From NCBI GenBank assembly GCA_041665285.1, contig JBAYJC010000008.1:1-59183 (forward strand): a stretch of 59,183 bases of DNA, written 5' to 3'. The stretch comes from JBAYJC01 sp041665285. GTDB lineage: Bacteria; Patescibacteriota; Patescibacteriia; 2-12-FULL-60-25. The notes under the pieces are model-generated. The model was not told where the DNA came from, made no database searches, and worked only from the letters and a program-made list of their open reading frames with translations. The position numbers were made by a program, and so were the translations under genes. Below, in pieces: positions 1-8,302 of the stretch (the stretch's first letter is position 1; the number at the start of each line of letters is the position of its first letter).

Positions 1-533
1 ACCTCGTGGCCGCCGGGGTCATGGATCTGCGCAATGGCGAGATGTGGTGCGTAGAACGCAACCGTCTGCTGTTCGCAGGGCCGACCCTGTTCAGCACCAC
101 CCAAAGCCATACGTTCGGCTTCACCACCACTACCCACCCCGCGGAAACTATGCCCGTGGACAGGCTCAGCCTGGGGGAGATGGTGATGATCGTAGAGATG
201 TACTACCCGTCCATGCGTGAACGCGTGGCCAAGGCGTTCCCGGAAAAGGGCTGGATCCGCAACCTGTCGGGCGCGGCCGTGGAAATGGCATGCGTGTCAA
301 CTGGCCAGGCCGTGGCGTTCCTCTGCGACCGCCAGAAGCAGGACGTGGGCGGCGCCGGCTACTTGCTCGTCCTGGGCGCAGGCGGCCATGCGTGCGACTT
401 CGAGGGCAACCCCTTGGACGACGTGCCCTACCTGTTCCGCAACCCGGACGGCTCGCTCGCACAGACGCCCATGATCCTGGGCGCGAACAAGCGCATTTGC
501 CACGAGATCGTGGAGCGCTTCAAGCGAACGTAA
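1..533 (+). CDS. Inositol monophosphatase-family protein, 3' part
   Basis: The frame is open to the window edge, so only about the last 177 residues are visible and the real start lies upstream. The C-terminal part follows the pattern of inositol monophosphatase/FIG-type phosphatases: a GQAVAFLC segment, then QDVGGAGYLLVLGAGG followed by DFEGNPL. This corresponds to the family block WD-x-AAG-x-LLVEEAGG-x-x-x-D-x-x-G. Such enzymes are Mg-dependent sugar- or nucleotide-phosphate phosphatases, but the substrate cannot be read from this fragment and the N-terminal metal site is off the window. The gene is GC-rich, unlike the backbone genes that follow, and ends in its own terminator. The next gene is convergent. 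It is the first of the solitary GC-rich units. Confidence 0.55.
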   Translation, partial: LVAAGVMDLRNGEMWCVERNRLLFAGPTLFSTTQSHTFGFTTTTHPAETMPVDRLSLGEMVMIVEMYYPSMRERVAKAFPEKGWIRNLSGAAVEMACVSTGQAVAFLCDRQKQDVGGAGYLLVLGAGGHACDFEGNPLDDVPYLFRNPDGSLAQTPMILGANKRICHEIVERFKRT

Positions 534-535
534 AA

Positions 536-567
536 CCCCCGAACACACTGTTCGAGGGTCTTTTTTT
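536..567 (+). terminator. Intrinsic terminator of the GC-rich phosphatase-like gene
   Basis: A nine-base arm CCCCCGAAC pairs with GTTCGAGGG (one mismatch) across a short loop and is followed by seven T. It lies directly after the stop codon at 533. Confidence 0.85.
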
Positions 568-578
568 ATCTCCCCTGC

Positions 579-1082
579 TTATTGCCCACGCCGCATGCCA
601 CAGCCCGAGCCTTTGCTTGCGCAACCCGCGCCCTTGCCACAACCGCACCCCTGCCCACTTTCGCCCGTGCAACTCCCCTGCTTGGACTCAAAATCAGCGA
701 AGAGTTGGTCGGCTTGGGCTTGCGTGAGCGTGCCTGCCACGACCTGTTTTGCCCATTCGGCATTTTTCAGATCCAGGATCTTTGCATGAAACTGATCCAA
801 GGTCAGATTCTGTTGCGCAAGAAGGTCGTTCAGCGTGGATCCTTCTCGCTGGGCCGCGCGCATGGCATCAACAGTCATACCAAGTGCCTCGGCTTTGAGT
901 GTCTGACCCACGCCCTTCATCCCACCAAGCTTGCATCCGCAAGAGGGAGAACCTATGACAGGAGGAGCACTCTCACTGAGAGATTTGTTTGTTTTATTAT
1001 TCTCCGCGGCAAAGGCATATCCACCCACCAAAGCCACACCCACAGCAATAACCGTCACAACGTACAAAAGAGATCGGTTCAT
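579..1082 (-). CDS. Small exported protein with Cys-rich tail
   Basis: The start is taken at MNRSLLYVV because a hydrophobic signal segment follows at once (residues 4-22, ending GYAFAAENN); longer forms would bury it. The middle part (about residues 60-125) is helical, with LGMTVDAMRAAQREGSTLND and a TLTQAQADQLFADFE motif resembling the helical repeats of YckD/DUF2680-like exported proteins. The tail is rich in Gly and Cys (GCGCGKGAGC, GSGCGM), and CGC also occurs just after the signal, so metal binding or disulfides are possible. It lies downstream of a sigma factor and a membrane protein on the same strand, so the three may be co-regulated. The function is not known. Confidence 0.6.
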   Translation of the reverse strand: MNRSLLYVVTVIAVGVALVGGYAFAAENNKTNKSLSESAPPVIGSPSCGCKLGGMKGVGQTLKAEALGMTVDAMRAAQREGSTLNDLLAQQNLTLDQFHAKILDLKNAEWAKQVVAGTLTQAQADQLFADFESKQGSCTGESGQGCGCGKGAGCASKGSGCGMRRGQ

Positions 1083-1146
1083 ACAAAAGAATAGATAGTG
1101 CGTTGCATCAGACGCGTGATAAGCGATGCGCGAGCTCGTAACAGTA

Positions 1147-1695
1147 TTACAGGGCAGGGCAAGCTTTTCTTTCATGACGCCCCTGTCGCTCACACCCACA
1201 CGCTTTTACCACGCACGATCCTTGTGGCGTGAATGATGATGGCAGCAATCGACAGGCTGACCACTGACCTACTCCACAATGCAACTGGCAAGGGATGGGC
1301 GTTGCATCGATCAACGCACCGGCCATGAGGACAACACCTATAAATCCCAACAGAATCAGCAAAAATGAACGTCGATAGGCCGTAGTAAAGTGATAGACAT
1401 ACCAACTCGCGGCCACGATAAATAGAAACGCGATCACAAGGACAATCCATGGAAATACGCGAACAACACCCATGATTCCCAAACGATGCAGACATGGAAG
1501 ATCAATAAGCCCCTGCGCACGCAAACGAAAGACAACCATGCCCGCCACAAGGACCGCGCTTCCGATCACGAGCAAACCCCCAAGAGCAATCAGGACAGAA
1601 CGTGCCCAAAAATAGCTACGCGAATGCATGAGCAGACGTTCGTGCTCAATGCGGTCCATCACAGCTGACTGCTCTATTTTTTGCGGGCTATTCAT
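1147..1695 (-). CDS. Multi-pass membrane protein coupled to an ECF sigma factor
   Basis: The start ATG overlaps the end of the sigma-factor gene by 8 bases, so the two are translationally coupled. After a 30-residue cytoplasmic N-terminus (MNSPQKIEQSAVMDRIEHER) there are about four hydrophobic segments (ALGGLLVIGSAVLVAGMVVF, the VFPWIVLVIAFLFIVAASW stretch, LLILLGFIGVVLMAGALI and a weaker one). The C-terminus is Cys-rich (CQLHC, CVVKACGC). ECF sigma factors are normally followed by a membrane anti-sigma factor, so this position suggests such a role. No ZAS/RsiW zinc-binding motif (HxxxCxxC) is seen, so the anti-sigma role is inference only. Confidence 0.6.
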   Translation of the reverse strand: MNSPQKIEQSAVMDRIEHERLLMHSRSYFWARSVLIALGGLLVIGSAVLVAGMVVFRLRAQGLIDLPCLHRLGIMGVVRVFPWIVLVIAFLFIVAASWYVYHFTTAYRRSFLLILLGFIGVVLMAGALIDATPIPCQLHCGVGQWSACRLLPSSFTPQGSCVVKACGCERQGRHERKACPAL

Positions 1696-2248
1696 ATCTG
1701 TGTTGTTCGCATAAACTCCGTAATTTTTCGCGTCCACGCATCAGACGAACCCCCACGGTTGCCAATGGAATATGGAGTACGTCGGAAATCATCTGATAAT
1801 CCATCTCCTCAAGATAGGCCAATACGAGCGGCTCTCGATATTTTACGTCTAATTGCCTCAAACAGCGTTCCAAGGCATCCCTGATCACAAGGCGATCCTC
1901 TTCGAGCGTAGAAGACGACACCCCGCCAAGCGGCAACACAACGTCCCAAGAAAAATCCGTGAGCACCTCACGTATCCGACGTTTCCCGGCATTCACGCAC
2001 ACATTGTGCACAATACGATAGATCCAAGGAGAAAAACGGGCGCCTGCACGAAAGCTCTGGAGGTTGCGATATGCCTGCAAGAACGCGTCTTGTACAAGAT
2101 CTTCCGTATCAGCTCGATCAAATAAGAGCACGCGCGCATATCGAAGAAGACGCGCCTGATAGCGCTCAACAAGTACGCCAAATGCTTCGCGCGACCCTTG
2201 TTGCGCCTCTAAGACAAGCTGTTCGTCCGTGACGGAGCTGTCACGCAT
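1688..2248 (-). CDS. ECF-type RNA polymerase sigma factor
   Basis: This is a 186-residue sigma-70 family protein of ECF size. Region 2 (about residues 10-80) shows AFGVLVERYQARLLRYARV and the core-binding/-10 element DTEDLVQDAFLQAYRNL followed by FSPWIYRIVHN. Region 4 (about 120-180) shows LRQLDVKYREPLVLAYLEEM with the helix-turn-helix YQMISDVLHIPLATVGVRLM and RGREKL. It would direct polymerase to -35/-10 elements specific to its regulon. MRDSSVTDEQ is preferred as start; an in-frame ATG nine codons earlier is possible. The downstream membrane protein overlaps its stop. A bidirectional terminator separates it from tsf. Confidence 0.9.
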   Translation of the reverse strand: MRDSSVTDEQLVLEAQQGSREAFGVLVERYQARLLRYARVLLFDRADTEDLVQDAFLQAYRNLQSFRAGARFSPWIYRIVHNVCVNAGKRRIREVLTDFSWDVVLPLGGVSSSTLEEDRLVIRDALERCLRQLDVKYREPLVLAYLEEMDYQMISDVLHIPLATVGVRLMRGREKLRSLCEQHRYE

Positions 2249-2260
2249 ATCTCTTATACA

Positions 2261-2295
2261 AAAACAACGGAACAATTATTTCATTCCGTTGTTTT
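2261..2295. terminator. Bidirectional terminator between tsf and the sigma-factor gene
   Basis: A perfect 12-base stem AAAACAACGGAA/TTCCGTTGTTTT with an 11-base loop, flanked by A and T runs, so it can work on either strand. It ends the rpsB-tsf transcript. Confidence 0.8.
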
Positions 2296-2307
2296 AACCT
2301 GTTCACG

Positions 2308-2916
2308 TTAGCACGTTTTTGGTGCGGCCACCATTTGCATGCGGGAAAAGCGCGTTACCACGATCTTTTCGCCGATCTTGGCGATCGCATCGCTCAAGAG
2401 CTGTTCCACGATCTTGGTTTCGTCCTTAATGAACGCCTGCTTTGTCAGACACACGTCTGAATACCATTTGTTCATTTTTCCTTCAACGATTTTTACTTTG
2501 ATCTCTTCTGGCTTTTTATCATCCACGAGTTCCGCAAGGAATTCCTGCCGTTTCTTTTCGACCATCTCTGCGGGAATCATATCTGGACTTGGATAGGTTG
2601 GGTCCATGGCCGCGACCTGGAGAGCCAGATCATTTGCCAATTGCTTGAAGTCCTCGTTACGTGCCACAAAATCCGTTTCGCACGCAAGCTCAAGCAATGC
2701 CGCGAGTTTGCCGTTGTGATGCACGTACGACACGATCAAGCCTTCGCTTGCCTGGCGCTCTGCCTGCTTTTTCGCGGCTTTGACTGCGCCTTTCTTTTTC
2801 AAGACCTCAATGGCCTTTTCCATGTCACCACCACCTTCTTCCAAAGCACTCTTACAATCTACCACGCCTGCCCCCGTACGATTACGGAGCTCCATGACGA
2901 GTTTGCTATCAATCAT
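2308..2916 (-). CDS. tsf: Elongation factor Ts
   Basis: EF-Ts exchanges GDP for GTP on EF-Tu. The start is set at MIDSKLVMELRNRTGAGVVD, the family N-terminus (UBA-like helix with RxxTGAG-x-x-D-CKxAL). The EF-Tu-contacting stretch follows (LLELACETDFVARNEDF near residue 80). At 202 residues it is a short form, like Thermus EF-Ts and unlike the ~283-residue E. coli protein: the C-terminal half has only one EF-Ts subdomain and then the conserved SDVCLTKQAFIKD segment. It lies 47 bases downstream of rpsB, the classical gene order, and shares its promoter. Confidence 0.96.
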   Translation of the reverse strand: MIDSKLVMELRNRTGAGVVDCKSALEEGGGDMEKAIEVLKKKGAVKAAKKQAERQASEGLIVSYVHHNGKLAALLELACETDFVARNEDFKQLANDLALQVAAMDPTYPSPDMIPAEMVEKKRQEFLAELVDDKKPEEIKVKIVEGKMNKWYSDVCLTKQAFIKDETKIVEQLLSDAIAKIGEKIVVTRFSRMQMVAAPKTC

Positions 2917-2963
2917 ATATTCAGACAATAAATGAACGTAACTCCCTCCCTTTATAGACTCTT

Positions 2964-3713
2964 TTATCGCGTCTGACGTGCGGCCGGGCTGATCAAAGCA
3001 CCGCCCAAACGTGTACGCGCATTTTCCCATTCATCGCGGCCTTCCTTAATCGCATTCGCCATCATGGTCACGATCAACTGAATCGCTTTCATGGCGTCAT
3101 CATTACATGGGATGGGGAAATCCACAGAAGAAGGATCCACATTGGTGTCGCAAATGGCAATCACCTTTGCTCCGCGACGAACTGCTTCTTCCAAGGCTGT
3201 TTTATCCTTGCGAATATCCAAGATGAAAACCACGTCTGGGATACGAGTCAAATCCTGAATACCACCGACCTTTTCTTCCATGAGCTTGATCTGCTCGCCG
3301 AATTTCAACTGCTCAAATTTGGTGTATTTTCCAAGTTCACCCTTCTCCTGCTTGCGCTTCATGTCTTTAAACTTACGCAAGACCTGGGAGATGCTCGGGA
3401 AGTTGGTGAGCGTACCGCCAAGCCAGCGCTTGTCTACATAGGGCATGCCGCAAGACTTTGCCGCATCTGCCACGAGATTTGTCGCCTGCTTTTTCGTACC
3501 CACAAACAAAACCGTGCCTCCGCGCAAAGCAGTCTTTTTGGCAAACGTCATAGCCTCTTCGAGCGCCTTTTGCGTCTCTTCAAGGTTGATAATATGAATA
3601 CCATTCCGACTGCCAAAAATAAACTTCTTCATTTTTGGGTGCCACTTAGACGTCTGGTGGCCAAAATGGGCTCCGGATTGGAGCAACTCTACCAACGTTG
3701 GCATCTTTGCCAT
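2964..3713 (-). CDS. rpsB: 30S ribosomal protein uS2
   Basis: A full-length S2 of 249 residues. Family blocks in order are LLQSGAHFGHQTSKWHPKM (residues 9-27), NGIHIINLEET, GGTVLFVGTKKQA, CGMPYVDKRWLGGTLTNF, and near the C-terminus VIAICDTNVDP followed by VDFPIPCNDDA. S2 joins the 30S subunit late and helps hold S1 where that protein exists. A GGGAG ribosome-binding site precedes ATG. It is first gene of the rpsB-tsf operon, and its promoter overlaps the end of the gene upstream. Confidence 0.98.
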   Translation of the reverse strand: MAKMPTLVELLQSGAHFGHQTSKWHPKMKKFIFGSRNGIHIINLEETQKALEEAMTFAKKTALRGGTVLFVGTKKQATNLVADAAKSCGMPYVDKRWLGGTLTNFPSISQVLRKFKDMKRKQEKGELGKYTKFEQLKFGEQIKLMEEKVGGIQDLTRIPDVVFILDIRKDKTALEEAVRRGAKVIAICDTNVDPSSVDFPIPCNDDAMKAIQLIVTMMANAIKEGRDEWENARTRLGGALISPAARQTR

Positions 3714-3823
3714 AGCATGACTCCCTTTTAGATCAAAACACCAACGGCAATGGCCCCGATGAAATGGGGAGGGAGAATTACCGTAGTTTTACAGGTGTTT
3801 TGAAGGTGTAAGTAAGTGAGGAC

Positions 3824-3852
3824 AGTGTAGCCGAAAGCCTAATATCAATCAA
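3824..3852 (-). promoter_or_regulatory. Promoter of rpsB-tsf
   Basis: Read on the minus strand: TTGATT, 17 bases, TACACT. It overlaps the last codons of the upstream gene (stop at 3845) and leaves a leader of roughly 105 bases before rpsB, long enough for S2 autoregulation; no specific structure was identified. Confidence 0.65.
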
Positions 3853-4483
3853 GGGGCGGCTTCATGGAGGGCGGCTGAGACTTGCTCGGCGGCTGAATAG
3901 TGAGTTTATTGCGCAACATATCACGCATTTCTCGAATGGTTGTAGACTTTCCATCGCTTAGCCCATCGGTCGCACGTTGCGTTTTTTGCAACTGGTCCGG
4001 CCGGCCAATACCAGAACGCATGCGGGACAAGACCCCTACAGCCTCCTCTCCCTCCACAACGCGCCGCTCTTCTTCTGCCTCCTGCGCACGTTCTTGATTC
4101 CACGCCTTCACGGTCGCGTCCCGTAAGGAAGGACCCTTTGTGCCTTCAAACTCCCTCGCCCCCTTCATGGCGTCGATCATGATCCGACTCACAGTCTCCT
4201 CCTGAGGGCCAATACCAACACTGCGAAATGCTTGCACGGCTTTTTTCAATTGCCCCTGCGAAATCCCTCCGCGATCTTTCCCTGCCAACACACGCGTGAG
4301 TTTTTCCGGCGATACACTCACCCCTTTTGCCTTGAGTGCAGAAATAACCGTCCCCGTCCCCTTTGCTTGCAGTTGTCGTTTGATACCCTGCGTGGTCGCT
4401 GTACGTCCAAACAAGGCCTTTCCGACCACGGTCCCAAGACTTTGTCGCGATGCACGAAGAGGCATACAGCGACATGATATCAT
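3845..4483 (-). CDS. Hypothetical basic/helical protein
   Basis: The start ATG overlaps the stop of the nucleotidyltransferase gene by four bases (ATGA); a second ATG (MPLRASRQSLG) six codons on is also possible. The protein is about 212 residues, without a signal or membrane segment, and mostly helical and charged. It has a KLTRVLAGKDRGGISQGQLK segment reminiscent of EF-hand or helical linkers, an acidic run (EAEEERRVVEGEEAV), and a Pro/Ser/Lys-rich tail PPSKSQPPSMKPPLD. I do not recognise the family. Its coupling to the upstream gene suggests co-expression. Confidence 0.6.
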   Translation of the reverse strand: MISCRCMPLRASRQSLGTVVGKALFGRTATTQGIKRQLQAKGTGTVISALKAKGVSVSPEKLTRVLAGKDRGGISQGQLKKAVQAFRSVGIGPQEETVSRIMIDAMKGAREFEGTKGPSLRDATVKAWNQERAQEAEEERRVVEGEEAVGVLSRMRSGIGRPDQLQKTQRATDGLSDGKSTTIREMRDMLRNKLTIQPPSKSQPPSMKPPLD

Positions 4484-5184
4484 GCTTCGCCTCTTTGACG
4501 GAGCGCCATTTCGGCTTGTTGGATTTCCTCCAGCGTCCCGCACGGCATCCAAAACGTCGCTGGTATGGCCTGATATGGATAGCGCGAAAATAATTGTGGC
4601 AAGGCATGAGGCAGGCTTTGCTCATGCTCTTTGCCTGGCACAGGCACTGGTTCTGTTTCAAAAAATTCTTGACCAAGCGTAAACGCATTGATATTCATCC
4701 ATGCCTCTGTATCCGCAGGTACGCGATCAAATGCCACAAGTCGTCCGGATTCTACACGCCACATCTGCCACAACGCAGGCATGCGCATGCGATAGACGAG
4801 CGCTCCACGTTCTGCAGAGGCCAATCGCGCGAGGTCCTCTTTTGCGTACAAATCATCGCCATTCAGGACGAGGAAACGCTCGGAGCGAATCTCTGACTGC
4901 GCACGACGCACTGCGCCCCCTGTCCCATCCAGCGGATCTTGGACAACATAGACGATCTCACGCCCGTTCCAACGCGTACCAACTTGCTCACGAATCTTGT
5001 CCTGCAAATAGCCAACCACAATAATCACGCGATCAACGACATCAGGAAGCTTATCCAACAAACGAAGCAATGTGCCACGCCCTGCCACAGGCACCAGCGG
5101 CTTTGGCGTTGTGTCTGTGAGTGGGCGCAGGCGCGTGCCCAGCCCAGCGGCCATGATGATGCAATCCATACCATTAATCTTCAT
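4480..5184 (-). CDS. Sugar-1-phosphate nucleotidyltransferase
   Basis: A GT-A fold NTP transferase of 234 residues. The N-terminus has the nucleotide-binding signature IIMAAGLGTRLRPLT followed by TPKPLVPVAGRG, then DGTGGAVRRA near residue 87, and the metal site LNGDDLY near residue 110. It resembles mannose-1-phosphate guanylyl- and glucose-1-phosphate thymidylyltransferases but lacks the C-terminal beta-helix, so the sugar and base are open. ATG at 5184 overlaps the end of prfA by 11 bases; ATG at 5169 (MDCIIMAAG) is the alternative start. It probably supplies an NDP-sugar to the glycan genes further along. Confidence 0.85.
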   Translation of the reverse strand: MKINGMDCIIMAAGLGTRLRPLTDTTPKPLVPVAGRGTLLRLLDKLPDVVDRVIIVVGYLQDKIREQVGTRWNGREIVYVVQDPLDGTGGAVRRAQSEIRSERFLVLNGDDLYAKEDLARLASAERGALVYRMRMPALWQMWRVESGRLVAFDRVPADTEAWMNINAFTLGQEFFETEPVPVPGKEHEQSLPHALPQLFSRYPYQAIPATFWMPCGTLEEIQQAEMALRQRGEA

Positions 5185-6241
5185 CTTCTTCGTTTCCTTT
5201 TTTCCCTGTTTTCACGGCAATAACCAATGGTTCCAGTTCTCCGTCCATGATTTGCGGAATATTGTGCCAAGATTTTTTGATCCGATGGTCTGTAATGCGA
5301 TCTTGCGGCGTGTTGTAGGTGCGAATCTTTTCTGAACGATCCCCCGTCCCAATCTGTGATCGGCGCTCTGCTTCAAGCGTCGCACGCTTACGCTCCTGCT
5401 CTGCCTCCCACACACGCGAACGCAAAATCGTCATGGCGCGTTCACGATTCTGCAACTGCGAACGTTCATCCTGACAGCTCACAACCACGCCTGTCGGAAT
5501 ATGCGTCATGCGCACCGCAGAATAGGTTGTATTCACAGACTGCCCGCCTTTGCCACCTGCACAAAACGTATCAATGCGAATATCCTTTGGATCAATCTTC
5601 ACTTCCTCTTCTTCAATCTCTGGCAACACCGCAACGGTCGCTGTTGATGTGTGGATGCGGCCTGCTTTTTCCGTGGAAGGCACACGCTGAACGCGATGCA
5701 CACCGGATTCGTATTTGAGCCAGCCATAGGCGCCTGAGCCCTGAACCATAAAAACCACTTCCTTGTATCCACCAAGCTCGTTCTTTGATTCGGAAATCAG
5801 GGTCATCTTCCATTTATGACGCTCCGCAAAACGCGTGTACATGCGGCACAGGTCATGGGCAAACAAGGCGGCCTCATCTCCACCAGCGCCTGCACGGATT
5901 TCCACAATCACATCATTCTGATCATGTGGATCTGGCGGCACCAGAAGCAATTCGAATGTCTCCGTGGCCTCAAGAAGCTCTGCCTCTAACCGTCCCAATT
6001 CCGCTTGCCCCATGGCTCGCATTTCCTCATCGTCCGATCCAGCGGCCTCTTGCGCATCCTTCAGCGCCTGATCAAGCGCCAAAACCTGTGCACCTACTTC
6101 CGCTAATTCCTTCGCGCGATTATAGGCAAGCGAAGCCTCTTTGATTTTTTTCTGGTCCGCTAAAACCTCCGGGGACGATACACGTGCCTCGGCAGTAGCG
6201 AGCGCAGAGATAGATTGGCGGGCTTGTTCAAGAATGGTCAT
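5174..6241 (-). CDS. prfA: Peptide chain release factor 1
   Basis: RF1 recognises UAA and UAG stops and triggers peptide release. The protein is 355 residues, the usual size. It shows an N-terminal coiled domain, DVIVEIRAGAGGDEA (about residue 110), the codon-recognition region with VHRVQRVPSTEKAGRIHTST, and the catalytic loop GGKGGQSVNTTYSAVRMTH with the GGQ motif. The anticodon-like PxT tripeptide of RF1 is not cleanly located, but HRVQRVPSTE is the family block. The start is MTILEQARQS, preceded by GGAGGGG, which is supplied by a dispersed repeat. The gene overlaps the nucleotidyltransferase downstream. Confidence 0.96.
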   Translation of the reverse strand: MTILEQARQSISALATAEARVSSPEVLADQKKIKEASLAYNRAKELAEVGAQVLALDQALKDAQEAAGSDDEEMRAMGQAELGRLEAELLEATETFELLLVPPDPHDQNDVIVEIRAGAGGDEAALFAHDLCRMYTRFAERHKWKMTLISESKNELGGYKEVVFMVQGSGAYGWLKYESGVHRVQRVPSTEKAGRIHTSTATVAVLPEIEEEEVKIDPKDIRIDTFCAGGKGGQSVNTTYSAVRMTHIPTGVVVSCQDERSQLQNRERAMTILRSRVWEAEQERKRATLEAERRSQIGTGDRSEKIRTYNTPQDRITDHRIKKSWHNIPQIMDGELEPLVIAVKTGKKGNEEDED

Positions 6242-6248
6242 AGGTTTT

Positions 6249-6336
6249 TCCCCTCCTTTCGAAGGAGGGGCAAGGGGTGGTTGGCGCCACGGACTGGCTC
6301 CCACCCCCTCTAGCTCCCCCTCCGAGAGGGGGAGAA
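6249..6336. repeat. Dispersed G/C-tract palindromic repeat, copy 1
   Basis: It begins CCCCTCCTTTCGAAGGAGGGG (perfect palindrome), continues AAGGGGTGGTTGGCG, and ends with a second hairpin (CCCCCTCCGAGAGGGGGAG). A longer copy lies at 36321-36430. On the minus strand its inner arm provides the Shine-Dalgarno sequence of prfA. Confidence 0.85.
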
Positions 6337-6412
6337 CTCAGTAACCAAAAACCGGCAGACAGAGGGAAAACGGGAATACCGCCACCATCATGCCATGCCG
6401 GCTCTTTTTTCA

Positions 6413-6715
6413 CTATGCCTGTTCGAGCGTGGTCTTTTTCTGTTTCTTGGCAATCTTCTGTGCGGCGCGCTTGGCTGTTTTCGCCTTTTTGCCACTTGCG
6501 ACAGTTGTTGCGTCCTTGACCTTGGACTTTTCCATGTACTTCTCCACACGGCGGGAAGTATCGATCAGTTTCTGCTTACCCGTATAAAAAGGGTGGCAAG
6601 CAGAACACAATTCCACATGGATTTCTGGCACCGTGGAACCAACGGTAAAGGTATTGCCACAAACGCACACAATCTTGGCGTCCGGGTAGTATTTGGGGTG
6701 GATAGCGGTTTTCAT
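6413..6715 (-). CDS. rpmE: 50S ribosomal protein bL31
   Basis: The first ~65 residues are a zinc-type (C+) L31: MKTAIHPKYYPDAKIVCVC with CxC, then ELCSACHPFYTGKQK with CxxC, giving four Cys for zinc. The remaining ~35 residues are a Lys/Ala-rich basic extension (KKAKTAKRAAQKIAKKQKK) longer than in most L31 proteins, presumably contacting rRNA. It has its own promoter just upstream and runs toward prfA. The dispersed repeat lies between the two genes. Confidence 0.95.
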   Translation of the reverse strand: MKTAIHPKYYPDAKIVCVCGNTFTVGSTVPEIHVELCSACHPFYTGKQKLIDTSRRVEKYMEKSKVKDATTVASGKKAKTAKRAAQKIAKKQKKTTLEQA

Positions 6716-6729
6716 ACGTCAATGCGCGC

Positions 6730-6758
6730 AGATTAGCAGGGACCGCCACAAAAGGCAA
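6730..6758 (-). promoter_or_regulatory. Promoter of rpmE
   Basis: On the minus strand: TTGCCT, 17 bases, TAATCT, with the -10 box 14 bases before the ATG at 6715. Confidence 0.65.
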
Positions 6759-6803
6759 GGGGGCATGACAGACCAGCGAAGGTGCGCTAACGTACCGTGA
6801 TAT

Positions 6804-7685
6804 ATGCACATCCTTCTCCTTGGAGGGTCTGGCCGCCTTGGCAACGCCATGCAACGCCTTTGGACCGACCACACCATCGTCGCCCCCGAACCCACGGAAG
6901 TCGATATTCTGAACGCAGAACAGCTGGCCCAGACTCTCGACACCGTCAAACCAGAGCTCGTGGTCAACACAGCGGCGTACAACAACGTTGATGGAGCCGA
7001 GGGCGCAGAACGGGAGATCTGCTTCACACTGAACGCAGAAGCTCCGGGACTTCTTGCCCGACTCACCGCAGAGCGCAACCTCCCCTTCATCCACTTTTCC
7101 ACGGATTATATTTTTGATGGCACAAAGCAAGAAGGGTACATAGAAACGGATGAGCCCGCTCCCCTGAGCGCCTATGGACAATCAAAACTCGAAGGAGAAC
7201 AAAACGCTCTTCGCGATAATCCCCGAACCTACATCATCCGTACCTCGCGTCTCTACGGTCCGGCCGCGACTTTCGCGGGCGCCAAACCAAGCTTCATTGA
7301 GCTCATCATTCGCGATGCGCAACATGCGGAGTCATTCCTCGTAAACCGCGCGGAAGTCTCTGCCCCGACACATGTCGATGACCTCACGCGTCACATTGCG
7401 GAACACATTCTCCCTTTGCAAAACGCCCCTGGCATTTATCACATGTCCAATCAAGGTGGCGCCACATGGTTTGAATGGGCATCGGAAATTATCGATATTC
7501 TCAAACTCCCAGTCACCATCTCCCCTCGCGATCCTGCCACCATGACACGCGCGGCAAAGCGTCCGGACTATTCTATTATTGTCTCCACCAAGCTCCCGTC
7601 CATGCGACCATGGCAAGAAGCACTCCGCGCGTATCTCACCAGTCGTTCCTGGGAGTTCAAACCCGTATGGCAACCCTCCAAATAA
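6804..7685 (+). CDS. rmlD: dTDP-4-dehydrorhamnose reductase
   Basis: A short-chain dehydrogenase of 293 residues. It has an N-terminal NAD(P) site LLGGSGRLGNAM, VVNTAAYNNVDGAE (family VVNAAAYTaVDkAE), STDYIFDGTK, the catalytic YGQSK, and RTSRLYG. These are the diagnostic blocks of RmlD/RfbD, which makes dTDP-L-rhamnose from dTDP-4-keto-L-rhamnose. It overlaps the following cupin gene by 19 bases, so the two are probably translated together. It starts a plus-strand block of nucleotide-sugar genes beside glycosyltransferases. RmlA and a canonical RmlB are not in the window. Confidence 0.9.
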   Translation: MHILLLGGSGRLGNAMQRLWTDHTIVAPEPTEVDILNAEQLAQTLDTVKPELVVNTAAYNNVDGAEGAEREICFTLNAEAPGLLARLTAERNLPFIHFSTDYIFDGTKQEGYIETDEPAPLSAYGQSKLEGEQNALRDNPRTYIIRTSRLYGPAATFAGAKPSFIELIIRDAQHAESFLVNRAEVSAPTHVDDLTRHIAEHILPLQNAPGIYHMSNQGGATWFEWASEIIDILKLPVTISPRDPATMTRAAKRPDYSIIVSTKLPSMRPWQEALRAYLTSRSWEFKPVWQPSK

Positions 7686-8227
7686 TCGACTCCGGCATTG
7701 CCGGAGCCACCATTGAACTGCAACCGCTTATCGGCAACTTAGACGGGGCTGTTTTGCACATGCTTCCTGGCGGTAAAGAAAACCCCGAAGGCTTTGGCGA
7801 TGACATTCGCGATATCTACGCCTCAACAGCTGTTGGTCGCGGCACGCATCGTGGCGGGCACTACCACCTCAAACTCGATGAGCTCTTCTTCACGGTAAAC
7901 GGCACCTCCCTGTGGATCCTCTCGGATTTCCGCCCAGAATCCCCTACCTTTCAAAAGACCGTTGGCATCATCACAGGCGTCGATCCTCTGGAGGATACGT
8001 GTGGCATGCCCAATTATTTTATTACCCGTGATCGCGCCCTTGCCCGCGTGCGTGTCCCCGCAGGCGTGTACCATGCCTTCTTCCCGCTCACGGACGAACG
8101 TGTCATGAACATCGCCATTGGATCCACGTCCTATCACAAAGAAGACTATCTCTATCCAAAGCCGGAGGAGGTCGCTGGTATGGAGAGCGTGCTAAAACTT
8201 TGCCACATACAAATCGCGTCGCATTGA
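7667..8227 (+). CDS. Cupin sugar epimerase/isomerase-like protein
   Basis: A 186-residue double-stranded beta-helix protein. The cupin core is seen in RGTHRGGHYHLKLDELFF (first metal-type motif, residues ~58-75), a WILSDFR strand, and VRVPAGVYHAFFPL (second motif, ~125). The RGGHYH pattern resembles FdtA/WxcM-type ketoisomerases and the cupin part of CapF-type enzymes rather than classical RmlC. The ATG lies inside the end of rmlD, in another frame. Acting with RmlD on a dTDP-keto-sugar is likely from context; the exact reaction is not decided. Confidence 0.7.
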   Translation: MATLQIIDSGIAGATIELQPLIGNLDGAVLHMLPGGKENPEGFGDDIRDIYASTAVGRGTHRGGHYHLKLDELFFTVNGTSLWILSDFRPESPTFQKTVGIITGVDPLEDTCGMPNYFITRDRALARVRVPAGVYHAFFPLTDERVMNIAIGSTSYHKEDYLYPKPEEVAGMESVLKLCHIQIASH

Positions 8228-8302
8228 TAAACGCGGGCCTTCACAAGACATAAACCGTTGTTTATCCTAATGACAGTAGACTATTCATATTTCTTGTTCG
8301 CT

